Both the position numbers and the translations under genes were made by a program. Below the pieces are notes generated by a model. That model worked only from the letters and a program-made list of their open reading frames with translations. It did not search any database and was not told the DNA's origin. Shown here piece after piece: positions 13,160-24,758 of a stretch of DNA of 64,000 nt. Positions within the stretch are counted from its first letter, which is position 1. The number at the start of each line of letters is the position of its first letter. Source of the DNA: Bryopsis sp. KO-2023 (Eukaryota; Chlorophyta; Ulvophyceae; Bryopsidales; Bryopsidaceae); NCBI GenBank assembly GCA_030272585.1, contig BSYQ01000010.1:4712001-4776000 (forward strand). Reading direction: 5' to 3'.

Positions 13160-14168
13160 ATGGCCGGGCCAGCTGCATCGATTTTTGAACAGTTGGGTGC
13201 TGAACTGAAAGTCAGAGGCAAGGAACTCGTCGCTGAAATCAAGGTGTATGTTCAACAGATATGTCAATCTTCCGCAAGAATGTATTCACAAATAATTTCA
13301 ACTTAATTTTTGCATGGCCAAAAATATAGGTTCAGAAAATAAAACCTGCTAGTTCATCAACCTCAGTGGCGGACATCAAAATGTTATGTGAAAGCTTTTG
13401 GGTGGTGGTGTATACAGACTGTATGTGGGGATGTAGGGGGTCATTTTATTTGACATAGAGGGTGACTGTTGGACATTGGACTTGAGAGAAGGTAATGGAA
13501 AGCTCACCAATGCGAAGCCAGAGTCGAAGGCAGATTTAGAGTTGAAATCCAAAGCAAGTGATTTCGTTCAGCTGGTGATGGGCAAGATCGGTCCGCAACA
13601 GGTGATGGAATAACTCGTGACTGTCAGTCAGTGAATCTTCAGAAAACTCCGGTTTTACATCCTTTTTCCTTTTACCCAAGTTGTCTGTCAGTAGTACTTT
13701 TCCAGAGCTTCCGTTCAAGCTTTGGTATTCTGTGTCATTTTGGAAGAGTTAGGCCGGGAAGCTGTGGCTGATTCGTATGTGACATACTCTTCCCATTTTG
13801 TTTCATCAATTTGGTGTCGGGTTGAGGAGTGTCGCTTGTGTAAATGCTGAGAATCACTAGTCTCAGTTTTGATCCTGAAAATCACGGTGCCACGATTTGT
13901 GTGGAATCGGGTGGATGGGGTTTGACCTTCCTCCTTCTTTTGGGAGGGGTGGGGGAGATCCAGCCACTGTGGATAAAACAACTTCTTTCTTTGTTTAGAG
14001 GAGCATGGCTCCACTGCATTCACAATTGTCGACACTACCAATCAGTGTCAGTGTTCATTCGATGTTCAGGCGTTCATCTTGGGCAAGCTTCGTATCAAGG
14101 GCAGCATGGCGATGGCCTTGAAGCTTCAGCCAATCCTTTCGGCTGCAAAGCCAAAGGCCAAGCTCTGA
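13160..14168 (+). CDS. SCP2 sterol-carrier-domain protein
   Basis: A stand-alone SCP2 domain binds sterols, fatty acids or acyl-CoAs in a hydrophobic tunnel, often in peroxisomes. Exons seen: 13160-13243, 13461-13601, 14070-14168. The match is clear in DCWTLDLREGNGKL, in SDFVQLVMGKIGPQQ and in the C-terminal AFILGKLRIKGSMAMALKL, which is the family's GKLKIxGNMxLAxKL signature. As joined the protein has 107 residues and is about 17 short between the first and second exons, where other SCP2 domains have a beta strand (x-F-x-F-x-I); a small in-frame exon in 13244-13460 is probably missing from my model. The C-terminus AKL* resembles a PTS1 peroxisomal signal (S/A-K-L). The gene is divergent from SSRP1, so the 281 bp between them probably carries both promoters. 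Confidence 0.85.
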
Positions 14169-14460
14169 CCAACTCCTCCATCAATTGGAGCTGACTATCT
14201 CCATCCGTGGTTTTGTATTGGAGTGCTTGTAAAACAGAAACAAATTCCCTTCATGCTTTTGCATCAAGGGCTTTTCACATCCTTCGACACCATTGGAGAA
14301 GGCTGATTAAAATCATCCACATGAAATGAGAGTTCTGGTGGTGTGCATTGTTTTTTACAACAGTAGAATCATTGTCAATCCCATGATTAGAATCGTTCAC
14401 CAGCTCGATGGCGGTGTTCCGCTTCGTACGTTGAGTTGGGAAAATCGCGTGCAAAAAACG

Positions 14461-15381
14461 TCATCTGCATTGGGGAGGGCGTTTGCAAGGAATGCTCCCG
14501 GAAAACAATTTCAGAGCTTCCTTCGCCAACACCAACGGTCGCGCCTCGCCAGGGCTGAACCCCAGCGTCGCGTGTTCCCTCAAGCTTTTCCCCATCACCG
14601 CTGCTTGCATGATGGACAAGTTTTCCGAGTCGGGGGAAATCACCACGACCGTCGCGCCGTAGTACTGGGCTTCCGTGACCGACAAGAGCTGGCGCGCGCG
14701 AATGTATACGTCCTCCGCGCTTTCGTTCGGGGTGCCAGTATCCGTTGGGGGAGGTCTTTGCAAGTAGTCCAAGGCGTCGACCTCGTGAATCTTAGCGAAG
14801 GCTTCGCTAGGCGGAAGGCCGTCAAAAATGCCCAGTCCCCTCATGTCCAAGAAACTATACTCCGGGACAATCTTTTCGCGACCAACTCCAAATAAGTATG
14901 CCAGAATCTCTGCGGTTTGGTACGAGTTTTGAGTCGTCGATGGCCAAAACCAGGACGCGCCAGCACCCACACCCAAGTCGCGCAGCACTGGGTATGCTTG
15001 TCGAGTGACTTGTCGCTTTCCCTCTTCGCTCAGCCCGTTCGACATCGACGTCTTGTTCACGGGGTTGCTGTCGACGTAGCCATCCCGCTCCGCCTCCGTT
15101 TCCCCAGCTCGCACGAGGAAATAAGTGTTGTTCAGCTCGTTCGTCGGTAGGAGGACCAATGAAGCCTCGGCGGGTTGTGCATTAAGGAGGAGATCCGCCG
15201 CCACGCACCCTGCTACCAGCCCTGCTGGAGCACTCCGCAAAACCTCCGACCTGGAGCAATGGGAGCGACAAACGGTTTCTTTGGACGACGGGTGGCGAGG
15301 AGTCTGGCGGGGGGACTGGAAGGAGTGCTGCAACGGTGTCGGGCGTTTGCTCACCAGGGCGGGGTGCCCACTAGCAGCCAT
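14461..15381 (-). CDS. Plastid histidine-phosphatase-like protein lacking the catalytic His
   Basis: A single-exon gene of 306 residues. The fold family (phosphoglycerate-mutase/acid-phosphatase) normally starts with an RHG motif whose His is phosphorylated. Here the equivalent is YFLVRAGETE (residues about 87-96), with Ala in place of His. To my knowledge land-plant chloroplast relatives carry the same RAGE(S) change, and the blocks FLDMRGLGIFDGLP, GTPNESAEDV, RQLLSVTEAQYYG and FSPGEARPL also match that plant/algal family. So this is likely a pseudo-enzyme or an enzyme using another nucleophile. The N-terminus is bipartite: a Ser/Arg/Pro-rich transit-like stretch, then a hydrophobic segment ending QPAEA|SLV, a lumen-type cleavage site without twin Arg. 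Thylakoid-lumen location is inferred from this. Start: the ATG at 15381. Confidence 0.8.
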   Translation of the reverse strand: MAASGHPALVSKRPTPLQHSFQSPRQTPRHPSSKETVCRSHCSRSEVLRSAPAGLVAGCVAADLLLNAQPAEASLVLLPTNELNNTYFLVRAGETEAERDGYVDSNPVNKTSMSNGLSEEGKRQVTRQAYPVLRDLGVGAGASWFWPSTTQNSYQTAEILAYLFGVGREKIVPEYSFLDMRGLGIFDGLPPSEAFAKIHEVDALDYLQRPPPTDTGTPNESAEDVYIRARQLLSVTEAQYYGATVVVISPDSENLSIMQAAVMGKSLREHATLGFSPGEARPLVLAKEALKLFSGSIPCKRPPQCR

Positions 15382-15892
15382 CGTAGCTCAGGCGTCGAAA
15401 ATCGAGCGGACCGAGTGGTGCGGGAAATCGAAACGAATTCCTCTCTTTGGTCATTCGTGTCAAGTAAAATCTTGAGTGCACAATTGTCCAAAAACAGCGT
15501 GCTCTCCAGTAATCCTCGGCCAACCCAACCGCGACTTTGGCAGCGGGGTTTCTGCGTTGGGAACTCGAATCAAAAATGCAGACACCGCACCCAGACCCAC
15601 TTTCCAAGGGATGCAAGCACTAGGCATATGATATATCCATCCAACACAGTCCATAAACAACACAGCTTTGCTAAGATCGGATGGGCCCCCCTTTGCTCAC
15701 ACAATCCAACGCCGCCTCTCGAGACCTCGACCGGATAAAATAGCACACGGACCCCTCTGAACACCGCGATCACCTCCACCTCTAGAGACCACGGCAGAGT
15801 CTGTTTGTGCTCGCCAGAGGCAGGGGAATAGGAGACCGAATACTTTCTGATCTTTCTCACGACTACTCGCCCTCGTAGTTCAGTCCACCAAT

Positions 15893-16352
15893 ATGCCAGG
15901 AGCTGTGGAAATGCGCCTCATCGTCCGAGTAAGTTAGCAACGTGACCTCGTGCCAAAGGATCCCGTATTCTACTCAGACGATGTTGGGTGTTTGATTCAA
16001 GCACTGAAAAAAGGAATGGTTTGGGTGCAGTATTTCGGCCAGATGGGAGCAGCATCTGCGCGCGCATTGCCGACAAACTTGGCGGCGCCAGCGTCGATTA
16101 CCACAATTGGCAATCAACTCAGGCGCACCGTAAGTACGAAAGCTGCGCTTCCTCCAGTTGACTCGCAAAGCAGCGGCACAACAAACAAAGCAACGAGGTG
16201 AGAAATGTGTTATTTGCATATGGTGTTACGCTGGGTGATTGACGATTCGCTCGTTCTTCTTATCATTAAAGGTGCTTGTTTATAATTCTGCAGGCAAGAG
16301 GAAGAATTCGTCACGCCTGCCGAGCTCAGAAAATTTGGTCAAGCTTGATTGA
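15893..16352 (+). CDS. Possible small spliced gene, product not recognised
   Basis: Four short blocks are bounded by good splice sites: 15893-15928 (MPGAVEMRLIVR, donor CGA|GTAAGT), 16031-16129 (donor ACC|GTAAGT), 16158-16197 (acceptor CTCCAG, donor GAG|GTGAGA) and 16294-16352. Read from the ATG, the frame stays open to a TGA at 16350-16352 and gives about 77 basic residues. The second block also has another open frame (ADKLGGASVDYHNWQSTQAH) that joins 16158 and 16294 in frame and ends at a TGA at 16346-16348, with a more protein-like C-terminus (EEEFVTPAELRKFGQA). That reading does not join the ATG exon with the donor seen. One of the two is probably right; transcript data would decide. The function is unknown. 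The ATG is 511 bp from the divergent histidine-phosphatase-like gene. Confidence 0.4.
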
Positions 16353-17047
16353 AATAGAGGGATGATGCAATCGTTTTCGCTTGTAAACATCTTGTGCTAG
16401 TTGTTCGTTGTAGTACTCAGAAGGGGTTGTAACTTTCAGAAAAGGAACGGAAAAGGACTGTTTTCAATTAGTTGCAACGAAGAAAATGCAGAATCAATCG
16501 TCTTGGTTCGTTGATGGTATCAGTTCTCACTCATGCTGGAGAATCCTTTTTGAAAATCTAAAGAGCATAATGCAGCAAGAGTCCTAATAAAAACCAATGA
16601 AAAGAAAAAGAGCCCTTCTCTGAGCTACAAAGTCAATAGATATGTAAAAGTACAATTTGGTAGAATCCTGTCCAATGCAAATTAAAGTTGCACAGGACAA
16701 AAAAAGCAAAGCAGCGCCATGGTTACCATCGCTGTCACAACAATTAACTGAAATAGAATCAAACCTCCTGATGAGCTGCAGAATACATTCATGTGGAATG
16801 TATGTGTTTAAAGATCAGACGTATGGATACTTGCTCGTTGTGAAAAGGTGGCGATCGATTGCTTATAAGGGTGGAGATTATAACCTTTCAGCACCAAGAA
16901 AATAGAAATACGACAAAAGAGGGGGTGCACAACAAATGCCCCAGAATCATCCCAGATCTTCGATAAAAGAGAAAGCTATCCCAAGGCCACACTATTTCCA
17001 AAGACTTTCTTTTTTACTTCCCCTTCCTATGCCCCGAAATAACCCCA
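16353..17047. other. Convergent intergenic region
   Basis: AT-rich sequence between the small plus-strand gene and the end of the WD-repeat gene. No frame with coding character and no RNA gene were seen. Confidence 0.5.
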
Positions 17048-19334
17048 CTAAAAGACTTCATGGTGTTTCCAGATAACAATTTCCTCAGTATCATATGCCA
17101 CCACAGCGACATCGTCAAAATCTTTCCCACAGAATGCAACACCGGTCATCATGTTGTGGGGCCAGCACGTTGAGAAAACTGGAGCAATCTGAAGCAAAAA
17201 ACACAGAAGGGAGAAAAACTCATTTCTTGAGGTTATATTGTTCATTGATCAGTGAGCATAATGCTCAGCCTAGGGTAAGGGTTTAAATATAAATAAACAG
17301 AGTTTCTGTGTTTGGGGATTTCTTTTGGTTTCTGTTCATTTTTTGGGAGTTTTTCAATTTTCCAGTGATTCTTTGTTCAAGCTGGATTGTGTTTTCTATC
17401 CCTGCGGACCCAGAGGGAAAAAGATAAATTGATGGATTGGTGCTTGGCTCACCTCTTCAAGGGAGTCGAAGGGAATGCTCCAAACACAGCAAGTGCAATC
17501 TTGCGAAACAGTGGCTACCAAGTCTTTGTGGGGGTGCATGTCCAGAGCCGTCAAAAACCTCCCATGTGAACAGATCTCAGCCAGTTTCTCCCCATTCACC
17601 TTGACAGCAATGGCAAATTGATGAAGAATGTCTTTCATTTTCATTTTTTTTTCATTTTTTTTTCTGGGGGGGGAGGCAAAAAGTAATACGATTGATCCAT
17701 CTCGTGTTATCAGAGAATTCTGAACATCAATCCATGTTCTGACAAAAAAGCTTTTTTTGGAGTAAAACAGTTTCTCACCAGTGAATAGATTTCAATCATC
17801 CCATTTAGTCGTCCAAGGACCAAATTGGACCCCCTCCCACCTGTTCACACAACTTCTCATTTTTTCCCAGACAGAATCAGCATGGAAAATTTCCTTGAAA
17901 TTGCTATCAAGGCAAATAAAAAATATTGTCCCTCGATGGAAACTAAAAGTGCTTACATTTTGAACAAAGTTGAAATGCAAGGACCCACCCATTGAAACAC
18001 AGGGAGTGTTGCTGGAGATTGTGTGTTTGATGTCAAATCGCCCACAAGGGTTGCATTCCCAAACTATGATTTTCCCGGACTCCTCCCCACTGAACAAATA
18101 ATCGGCCCCAGTGTGCTGCCTGTCACATCGGCACTGAAAAGACTGTGAGCAATTTTTTCTCATGGGTCCATCATGCAGGAAATACATATTTACCTTTTGC
18201 ATTCAAAGCCAATCCTGGCTTCAAGTCAGTTTGCGTCACTTGGTTGAATCGGGCTAATTTTTTGTTAAGTGATTTTTTTTCATATTACTAACGTAAACAG
18301 TACAATAAATAATCCATTTCATTCAATCTCAAATGTCGACCTGTCACCGGGGACTTTTTAAGCAAACTTTTCAGGAGAATTCTTTCAAGTGAAAAGACAT
18401 TCACTGTTCATGTTTTACCAGCGAAAAAAATCCCAGTGACAAGGTTGAGAACCTGCTGTCTTTGAAGGTCGACCCCAGACTCGATATCGCCGTCTCATGT
18501 CCCTCCAATTCCAGAAAATGCTCAAAAGTGGGGCCAGTCTCAATATTGAAAACATGTATCAACCCACAGCTTGTTCCCACACAGAGCAGCAGCAAGTCAT
18601 CCCCCCCTCTGGTAATGCACATTCCCCGAGCGAATTTGTCATAGATTGCATCTGGTGGAGGTGAATTCTTGCTGGGAAGTATCCAATGATAAATCAACCG
18701 ATTTCCAGATTCGTTCCAGACCTATGCATCAACATGATATCCCAAGTCAAAGAAAACGGAACATGCAACTTGGTCAAATTGAATTCCCTGGAACTCTTCA
18801 GAGCGAATCATGGATATTTCGATGTCTTACTTGGAGGCCCATGCCACTAGCAATCCCGAGAATCACTTCACCATTGATGTTGAAATAAGCAACCGAGTGC
18901 ACTTCCTCTGATGCGCTTGAGCTAACCTGCAACAAAGGGATGAATATCCAGCATCAGTGTGTCGTTTTGTCCCTGCTAATTTTAACAAGATCCTGGAATC
19001 TGCATCGGGAATAAGAAACCTACCTTGGAAACTGTGGGTGTTTCTTTGTTGTTGATTGTAGCAGTCTCCACACATGCCACCTGAATCAGCATTCATGATT
19101 GCATTCTGTGAGAGGTCACATTTATCCTCCGTCATTCTGCCCCGAGCAAAATTCCTGATTACGCCTCCAACCGCTTCGCTGGGTTTCACAAGAGGATTCC
19201 AAAGAGACGCAGCATAACTTTATCATCAAACAAACCACATCCAAACACCTATATTTCCTGTAGCCCCCCACACGCGCGTATGGATGGTTAAGACTTAGAA
19301 CAGGGAGGGTTTCGCTTTTCTCTTGTAGTTTCAT
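17048..19334 (-). CDS. WD-repeat protein similar to WDR54
   Basis: The well-supported exons on the minus strand are 18926-18831, 18721-18453, 18119-17957, a short one ending at 17779 (GRLNGMIEIYSL), 17599-17453 and 17188-17048. The order and spacing of the blocks follow animal WDR54: FARGMCITRGGDDLLLL..GTSCGLIHVFNIE, LELEGHETAISS, DYLFSGEESGKIIVWE, LAEICSHGRFLTALDMHPHKDL..VSQDCTCCVW, and the C-terminal MTGVAFCGKDFDD..VVAYDTEEIVIW. These are WD40 blades with His, Asp and Trp at the usual places, so the protein is a beta-propeller scaffold whose partner is unknown here. The 5' part (19334-18927) contains an ATG and a frame resembling the WDR54 start (YAASLWNPLV), but my junction phases there do not close. 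The join between 17957 and the GRLNG exon is also unresolved. Confidence 0.75.
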
Positions 19335-20282
19335 AGGGATCGCGCGTTTTTTTTGACCCGATCGATATCAGAAATCATAGTCTAGCATCCTCAAGAAATA
19401 TGAGCATCCCGCCCAAAGACGTCACAATCGAATGCACCTCTTTATGACGTCCATATGCTAGAAACTCCCCGCTGGAGGCCAAGTTATTGAACAATAGCGA
19501 GGGTGAAGCATCCAGGGGTCCCTGCGAATGGCGACCCGATCAATTTCATGCAACTGAAAACCGTCGACAGACAGAGATAGCCTGCACATGTGTCGCGCTC
19601 ACGATTTCATATGCATCCTTGGAGTAGGGCATGATTGGGTCGGAAGCGTCGGAGAGATAGGAATGACAGCACGCTAAATAGATGGGTTGGCGTGTACATT
19701 AAAGACGTCGAGCTCTCTCTGTGGTGGAACGTCAATCAGATGGTCTTGGTCGCTTTTCAACAAGGTGCAATCTGAGGGTTGTCGACCAATTCGACTCCCA
19801 CAGTGTTGCATGCAGAGGAGTAGCTCATATAATGGGGGGCCTTTTGGTCGATGTGGCAGAAATGGGGCGCATCAACACCAGTCTTTGCAAGGGAGGCTGA
19901 AACGAACTGTGCCGAGAGCAATTCTTTGTTTCGGGGATTATAGAATACGCATAGAATCTTCGCGACATTTGCACAAGAGGGAAAGAAGGACAGTCGCTTG
20001 CAGTGTCGGCTCGACTTGAAATCGCAAGCAGTTGGCGAGAACGAAACACACAAAACACTTCGCACAAATGCAAGATCAGCACGAAAAGTTCCAGAAACGC
20101 CCACCCAAGACAAATCCAATTTCGAATCCTCTCGGTACGGCATGTGACGTGGTACCCAAGTTGTTTTCTGGCGTGTGACGATGTATTCACAGTTCTTCCA
20201 GCCACCGACTTCGCGTTCGCGTTGGGTTAAACGTTCCTGCCTAAGAAACCCCTAGTCTGAAAAAAGAAAGGGCATCGTCACC
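19335..20282. other. Divergent promoter region
   Basis: About 950 bp between the starts of the WD-repeat gene (-) and CCT3 (+). No frame with family resemblance is seen. It presumably contains both promoters; no confident TATA box or motif was picked out. Confidence 0.5.
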
Positions 20283-23200
20283 ATGATGCAGAAGATGCCT
20301 GTGACCGTGATCAAGGGCTCTGCCAAACGCGAGACGGGCCGGCGAGCTCAGACGACGAACGTCATGGCAGCCAAGGTGAGTGGATCTAAGTCCTGGATAG
20401 GTCTCGAAGCGCCTGAATCGCGCGATTCGGTCGGATCCAGACAATAGTGGATTCGACAGCGAAAACGTCTCCACCATCTGATGGGGACGACTCCAGTTCA
20501 CGTTTTCAGCCACCCATTTCATCAAATCAACGCTAGAGAACAACGGATGTCTACGCCGTATGGGTTTCCCAGGAGCTTTGGTTAATAGCCGAAAAGGTTG
20601 ATAGAGTCCCAGACAATTGACAATAAGAAAATGCCTTCCGACGTATGTACAGCTCGATCAAATAGTCGTCTTCCCTCCAAAACTCGTCAGACGAGCATAG
20701 AAAACTGAGGGAAGAAAGTCTCCCTGACTTCACTTTTCCAACAGTGGAGCAGTGCAATAGGCAAACAGATCAAATCACTCCTGCAGGATTTTGTTTTACT
20801 GTTAATTAATTAAGTTGAGATGTTGGTAGGCTGTGGCAGACATCATTCGAACAACATTGGGTCCACAAGCAATGCTGAAAATGCTTCTCGATGCTTCTGG
20901 AGGTGTGTGAACATTCAATCAAATGCAGTGATCAGATTGATTAAATGCTTCCAGACTCTCTTTATCTGCACAATCAATCGAGCAAAATGTTACTCTGCAT
21001 GTTTCTGTTCCTTGAAGCTGCCTGTCTCTTGCTTCCTGTGGTGTATATGTAAAAAAAAAATTCCACCCAGTAATTAATTGACCAGTGCTTCGTTAAAATT
21101 AAATTGCTGACGTTTTGGATATTGTAGGCATCGTGTTAACGAATGATGGACATGCCGTTTTGAGAGAAATTGATGTTGGTCATCCAGCAGCCAAGGTGAC
21201 AATTTCAATTCGAAAGCGAAACAAAGATCAGTTGTACTTTGGGGAAGCATGGCACCATGGGTGCCCATTGAAAACCTCACTGTCAATGCGGATGCACATG
21301 CCGTCACTGAAAAAAAAAAAAAGAGTGTTCTTATTTACAAGAACTATTGAGAAATGCACTCTGAGTGTGGTGATGGAGAAACATAATGGTTATTCTGGGG
21401 GGGGGGGACTCCAGATCAGGTGTTATGTTGTTGCAACTGTTCTTGCTTCTGGGATTTGACGTTGTTTTTTTTTTAAATAAAAACTGTGGCTGAAAATTGG
21501 ATGGGTGACTGATGTTGCAACAGCACATGATTGAATTGAGCAGAACCCAGGATGAGGAAGTCGGTGATGGAACAACATCCGTCATTGTATTGGGTGAGGC
21601 TTCTCTCCTCTTTCTCGAAAGGCAGAAATTTTTCGACTGTTGAATTATAATGTGCGCACGCACACGATATGGAGGGACTTTTTGGTAATCTTCTGTGTGT
21701 TTTTGTTTTTGTTGGTGCCGATTTCAGCTGGTGAATTGCTCCATTTGGCGGAGCCTTTCTTAGAGAGGAAGCTTCACCCCACTGTCGTCATCAGAGGTTA
21801 CACCAAAGCACTGGAGGATGCGCTGAAAATAGTGGAGGAAGTTGCATTTCCTATCGATTTGAAAGACACCCAGCAAGTTCTCAACGTCGTTCAAAGCTGC
21901 TTGCAAACAAAATTCACCAACCGATTTGGCAGTCTGATGGCGGTAAGAATTTGCTCATTGTGGAGTTTTTCACAAAAATCTTGGAGGTTTTTTTCCCCCC
22001 ATTACTTGTTGCCATGGATAGTTGAGAAAACGGCATCTGCAGAGTAGATATGTTTTGAATCTATTTTTATTTTTAACACCAGTGAGTGGATTTTTTACAA
22101 CCAGGAATTGGCTATTGAAGCCGTGAGGTCTGTAGAAGTCGACTTGGGTGGTGGCATGACCGAAATCGATGTGAAAAAATATGCCAAAATTGAAAAGATT
22201 TCCGGAGGGGCCATCGAGGATTCGAGAGTGTTACAAGGGGTTATGTTCAACAAGGATGTGGTTATGCCTGGCCGCATGAGAAGGAGAATACAAAACCCTC
22301 GAATTCTGTTGTTGGATTGCCCCCTCGAGTACAAGAAAATGGAAAATCAAGCTAATGTGGAGCTGATGAAAGAGGAGGATTGGTGAGGAGCGATTCTCAA
22401 CAGTCGATTGTCGAAATGCTGTAGAAAAGCCAACTGCTGAGTCCTGGCTCTTTTTTTTGGGGGGGCGGGGGAGGGAAATCCTGCAATGGTTTGATATGAA
22501 TGGGGGGTGAAATCCAAGAGTAAGGAATTCTTGATGGCCAATTTCTTTGTTTCAATTCCTTTGTAGGGGTGCTCTTTTGAAACAGGAAGAGATCTACATC
22601 GAGAAACTCTGCGCATTCATTGCCGAATTGAAACCTGATTTGGTGATCACTGAAAAGGGCCTCAGTGATTTGGCATCTCACTTTTTGACCAAGGCTGGAA
22701 TTGCTGGCATTCGACGTATCAGAAAAACTGACAACAACAGGTGCGAGTTTTTCGAACCTGCTCCATCGTCACCTGTCCCTTAATGAGTTACTTTCTCGCT
22801 GTACTTGATGCATTCATTGGTGTTTTTTCATTCTATTGGCAGTTATCTGAGTGGAGCGACATATTCTAACGGGAAATTGAGTGGATTTTCATGTCAGACA
22901 TCAAATGTCATCAGCATTCACTAACACATGAGCTGCAATGGAGCAGGACGTGTCTTTCTTATGGTTTGAGGGATAGTTTTCAGCTGAAATTAAATTTGGG
23001 TTCATGTTGATTGGCATGTAACAGGATTGCTAGGGCTTGTGGGGCTACTATTGTGCACAGACCTGAAGAGGCTCAGGAAAGCGACATTGGAACTCATGCC
23101 GGTCTTTTCGAGGTCAAGAAAATTGGGGATGAATTTTATGCTTTCGTTGTGGACTGCAAGGACCCCAAGGCTTGCACAATTTTGCTCAGGTAACAAATAA

Positions 23201-24758
23201 AATACAGAAAGGTTGAGAACAGTGGTTCCTCTTCAAAGCATCAAATTCAAATCAATGGTTGGAAGCAGAACTAATGTAATGTCATAAATTGTGTTTCTCT
23301 TCGACTTTCAGGCAACCTCCACCAGCTGCTCAAACCAGCACACTTTGTAATTTGTCTAAATCATTGCCTTGTCAAAAATAACCTGCTCCGGCTTTTTGGT
23401 GTGTGTGTGTGTGTGTGTAATGAACAGAGGACCGTCGAAAGACATCTTAAATGAGGTGGAAAGAAATCTGCACGATGCCATGGGGGTTGCTAGAAATATT
23501 GCAATGGACAAGAGGCTAGTACCTGGTGGTGGCACTGTCGAAATGGCTGTTTCAAGGTGTGCTATTCTTGCCCTTTTTGCGAACAGATGCCTGTCTTCCA
23601 TAAACTTAGTTGAATTAATGATGCTCCATGGGTGTCATTCGAACATGGAGACGGGGATCGTGGTTTTTAAAATTAGAGCGGTGGGCCCCGATACAAAAAA
23701 ATTTGTGCTAAAAGGCATTCATAGGAGGATTGTGAAATTCTGCAGCTGGCACAATGATGGGATGTACTCTAAATTTTTTGGCTGATGACTAAATTAGTGA
23801 TGTGACCCCTATGCGAAAATGTGAAATAGAATAAGGGACTTCGATAAGCACTGAATGTGTGCAGGTCAATAGCATGTCAGATGACAGAATAATTGATTGA
23901 TGTAAACGAAACCTTAGCAATCCTGTCTCCAGAATTGTGACTTATTTGTGGCTTGCAATGTAAAGGGGTCTGATGGAGAAGGCACAAAACATGAAGGACA
24001 TTGAGCAATGGCCGTACAAGGCTGTGGCCATCGCGCTGGAAGTTATTCCCAGGACTCTTGCACAGAATTGCGGTGCCAACGTCATCAGGACTTTGACCAA
24101 ATTGAGAGCCAAGCATGCTGAGGACCCGAAGTGCCAGTTTGGTGTGGATGGAGTCACCGGCGAAATTGTCGACATGAAGGAAAAGGGAATCTGGGAGCCT
24201 TATGAGGTCAAGGTATGTTTGTTCGACATCCTTTGGAATATCCTCGAGCCCTATTGTCTTTCCAAAGCGTATATTTCCACATTGCCAAACAGACAAGAAA
24301 TCACCGTTTCTTCTGAAAACCTTGGTTTGTCAGTTGCCGATTAGGATTCAACATCAACATTTTTCGGGTCGACTGTGTCTGTAGGTTCAAACCTTGAAGA
24401 CTGCGGTTGAGGCCGCTGCCATGTTGTTGAGAATAGATGATATTGTCAGTGGCCTTGGAAAGAAGGACAAGCAAGGAGGCGGTGGAGCCCCAGCACCTCA
24501 AGTGGACGATGGAGATAACGTGCGAAAACTGCGGTTTTGTAGCTCATTTATTTCACATCCAACATTTTTGAACCTGAATCACTGTAAATGCCACCTTATC
24601 TCAAGCTGTTCATGCACCAGCGAAGTTGCAGGGGTTTGCAAATGCAATGTTTCGCGAACATTGTTTTGTTTGCCTTCAGCTGAGGGGGCTTGTTCCCTTG
24701 ACAAATCTGATGCTTTTTTGTTGTTCAGGTGGATTCCGAGCAAATGCTTGCTGAGTGA
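20283..24758 (+). CDS. CCT3: T-complex chaperonin subunit gamma (CCT3)
   Basis: CCT3 is one of eight subunits of the cytosolic chaperonin TRiC/CCT, which folds actin, tubulin and WD-repeat proteins using ATP. Exons: 20283-20375, 20830-20902, 21128-21195, 21524-21593, 21728-21942, 22105-22382, 22567-22740, 23025-23189, 23428-23556, 23966-24212, 24385-24519, 24729-24758. All phases close, giving 558 residues (human 545). The start MMQKMPVTVIKGSAKRETGR matches the gamma family's own N-terminus. The ATP-site motifs are present: LGPQAMLKML, TNDGHAVLREI, VGDGTTSVIVLAGE (near 91), LVPGGGTVEMA and the C-terminal LLRIDDIVSG. KIGDEFYAFVVDCKDPKACT and RIRKTDNNRIARACGA are near-identical to CCT3 of other eukaryotes. 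The C-terminal tail is Gly/Ala/Pro-rich and ends VDSEQMLAE. The ATG at 20283 is directly followed by a second ATG. Confidence 0.96.
23399..23418. repeat. (GT)10 microsatellite in a CCT3 intron
   Basis: Ten GT units lie immediately before the acceptor of CCT3 exon 9, which begins at 23428, where a pyrimidine tract would be expected. Length variation could affect splicing of that exon. Confidence 0.9.

Noticed and set aside
13715-14041. 108-codon minus frame in the SCP2 intron
   Set aside because: Lies inside a well-bounded intron and has no family resemblance.
14326-14895. 189-codon plus frame
   Set aside because: Antisense to the histidine-phosphatase-like gene, whose conserved blocks fix the coding strand.
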